A DNA stretch of 15,448 nucleotides from JAWLFI01 sp041685645 (GTDB lineage Bacteria > Bacteroidota > Bacteroidia > Chitinophagales > Saprospiraceae): the NCBI GenBank assembly GCA_041685645.1, contig JAWLFI010000048.1:1-15448 (forward strand), written 5' to 3'. Of the stretch, positions 14,871-15,448 are shown in pieces. The translations under genes were made by a program, and so were the position numbers. The first letter of the stretch is position 1, and every line of letters starts with the position of its first letter. Under the pieces are notes generated by a model. It saw nothing but the letters and a program-made list of their open reading frames with translations. It searched no databases and had not been told where the DNA came from.

Positions 14871-15448
14871 ATGCGCATATTATTAGTAGAAGATGAAGAA
14901 AACATAAGGTCCGTCCTGAAACTGAACCTCGAAATGGAAGGTTATGAAGTATTAGCAGTTGGAAACGGAAAAAAGGCCATTGATTTAGTAGATCAACAAC
15001 ATTTTGATTTATTGTTATTGGATATTATGCTTCCTGAGGTCGATGGTCTGCAAATTGCTGAACACGTTCGATTAACTCAGTTTGATATTCCCATCATTTT
15101 CCTCACGGCAAAGGATGACCCTGAGGAGCGCGTTGAGGGGTTAAAAAAAGGAGGAGATGACTATATCACAAAACCTTTCAATCTTGAAGAACTATTGTTG
15201 AGAGTAAAGAATCAACTCAAACGAAAAGAGAAAGAAAGTAATAACGGAGTTGAGGAATATGAGTTTGGAGATTTCAAAGTCAATTTCAAGACCTATGAAG
15301 TGACTTCCGATCGCGAGACCTTTGAGTTGACCAACAAGGAAGCCATGCTGCTCAAACTGCTTATAGACCGCAAGGGCGAAGTGGTGTCGAGACAACAAAT
15401 ATTGCAGGCGGTTTGGGGCTATGATGTATATCCTTCAACGAGAACCAT
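14871..15448 (+). CDS. OmpR/PhoB-family response regulator (partial)
   Basis: Frame from ATG at 14871 open to the right window edge, 192 complete codons visible. The receiver domain is complete: acidic pocket E7, D8 and E9 (VEDEENIRSVL), phospho-acceptor D51 in LLLDIMLPEVDG, T79 in IIFLTAKDD, and K101 in DDYITKPFNLEEL. After a linker comes a winged-helix trans_reg_C domain with FELTNKEAMLLKLLI and VVSRQQILQAVWGYDVYPST, cut just after the recognition-helix start (STRT). It is the evident partner of the adjacent kinase. Target genes cannot be read from the window; it is not known whether hemL is one. Confidence 0.94.
   Translation, partial: MRILLVEDEENIRSVLKLNLEMEGYEVLAVGNGKKAIDLVDQQHFDLLLLDIMLPEVDGLQIAEHVRLTQFDIPIIFLTAKDDPEERVEGLKKGGDDYITKPFNLEELLLRVKNQLKRKEKESNNGVEEYEFGDFKVNFKTYEVTSDRETFELTNKEAMLLKLLIDRKGEVVSRQQILQAVWGYDVYPSTRT

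Noticed and set aside
1..15448. Mobile element, defence system, CRISPR array, tRNA or rRNA
   Set aside because: No transposase or integrase, no spaced direct repeats, no terminal repeats around genes, and no tRNA-like or rRNA-like stretch was found on reading.

Overview
The window reads as a chromosomal segment of a Bacteroidota bacterium, most likely of the Flavobacteriales. The support is: promoter boxes of the Bacteroidota type (TAnnTTTG), starts without Shine-Dalgarno sequences, A-rich leaders, and families typical of the phylum (DUF1573, 2TM-domain protein, HU-like/SPOR membrane protein, an E1 dehydrogenase of the type usually fused alpha/beta in this phylum). Genus cannot be told from the sequence. 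I see no insertion sequence, phage, tRNA, rRNA or CRISPR array; most of it is ordinary housekeeping and envelope content.

Layout. (1) 1-1109, minus: N-terminal part of a thiamine-diphosphate 2-oxoacid dehydrogenase E1, cut by the left edge. (2) 1110-1797: the only long gap. It holds the probable E1 promoter, a GC-rich multi-hairpin element (about 1323-1536), two tiny overlapping minus-strand reading frames of doubtful status, and the promoter of the next gene. (3) 1798-8214, plus: DUF1573 secreted protein, terminator, then a tightly packed run of yaaA (peroxide/iron stress), a penicillin-acylase-family Ntn hydrolase, a small four-helix membrane protein whose start overlaps the acylase stop, a 2TM-domain protein, a secreted HExxH zinc-peptidase-like protein and a GNAT/FemAB-like protein. 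(4) 12376-8398, minus: a convergent operon of an HU-like/SPOR membrane protein, kdsA (Kdo-8-phosphate synthase, lipopolysaccharide core), a FAD-dependent oxidoreductase and a DoxX-family membrane protein. (5) 12564-15448, plus: hemL (tetrapyrrole synthesis) followed within a few bases by a sensor histidine kinase and an OmpR/PhoB-type response regulator cut by the right edge.

How they fit. The plus run and the minus operon are rich in exported, membrane and envelope functions (acylase, zinc-peptidase-like protein, SPOR protein, Kdo synthesis). hemL, kinase and regulator look co-transcribed. Two things merit a second look beyond gene naming: the structured intergenic element at 1323-1536, whose unpaired cores resemble a dispersed Bacteroidota element, and three genes (3111, 8817, 12376) sharing the arrangement TTGC-TAnnTTTG-N5-ATG, which predicts leaderless or nearly leaderless transcripts. 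Neither can be settled from this sequence alone.
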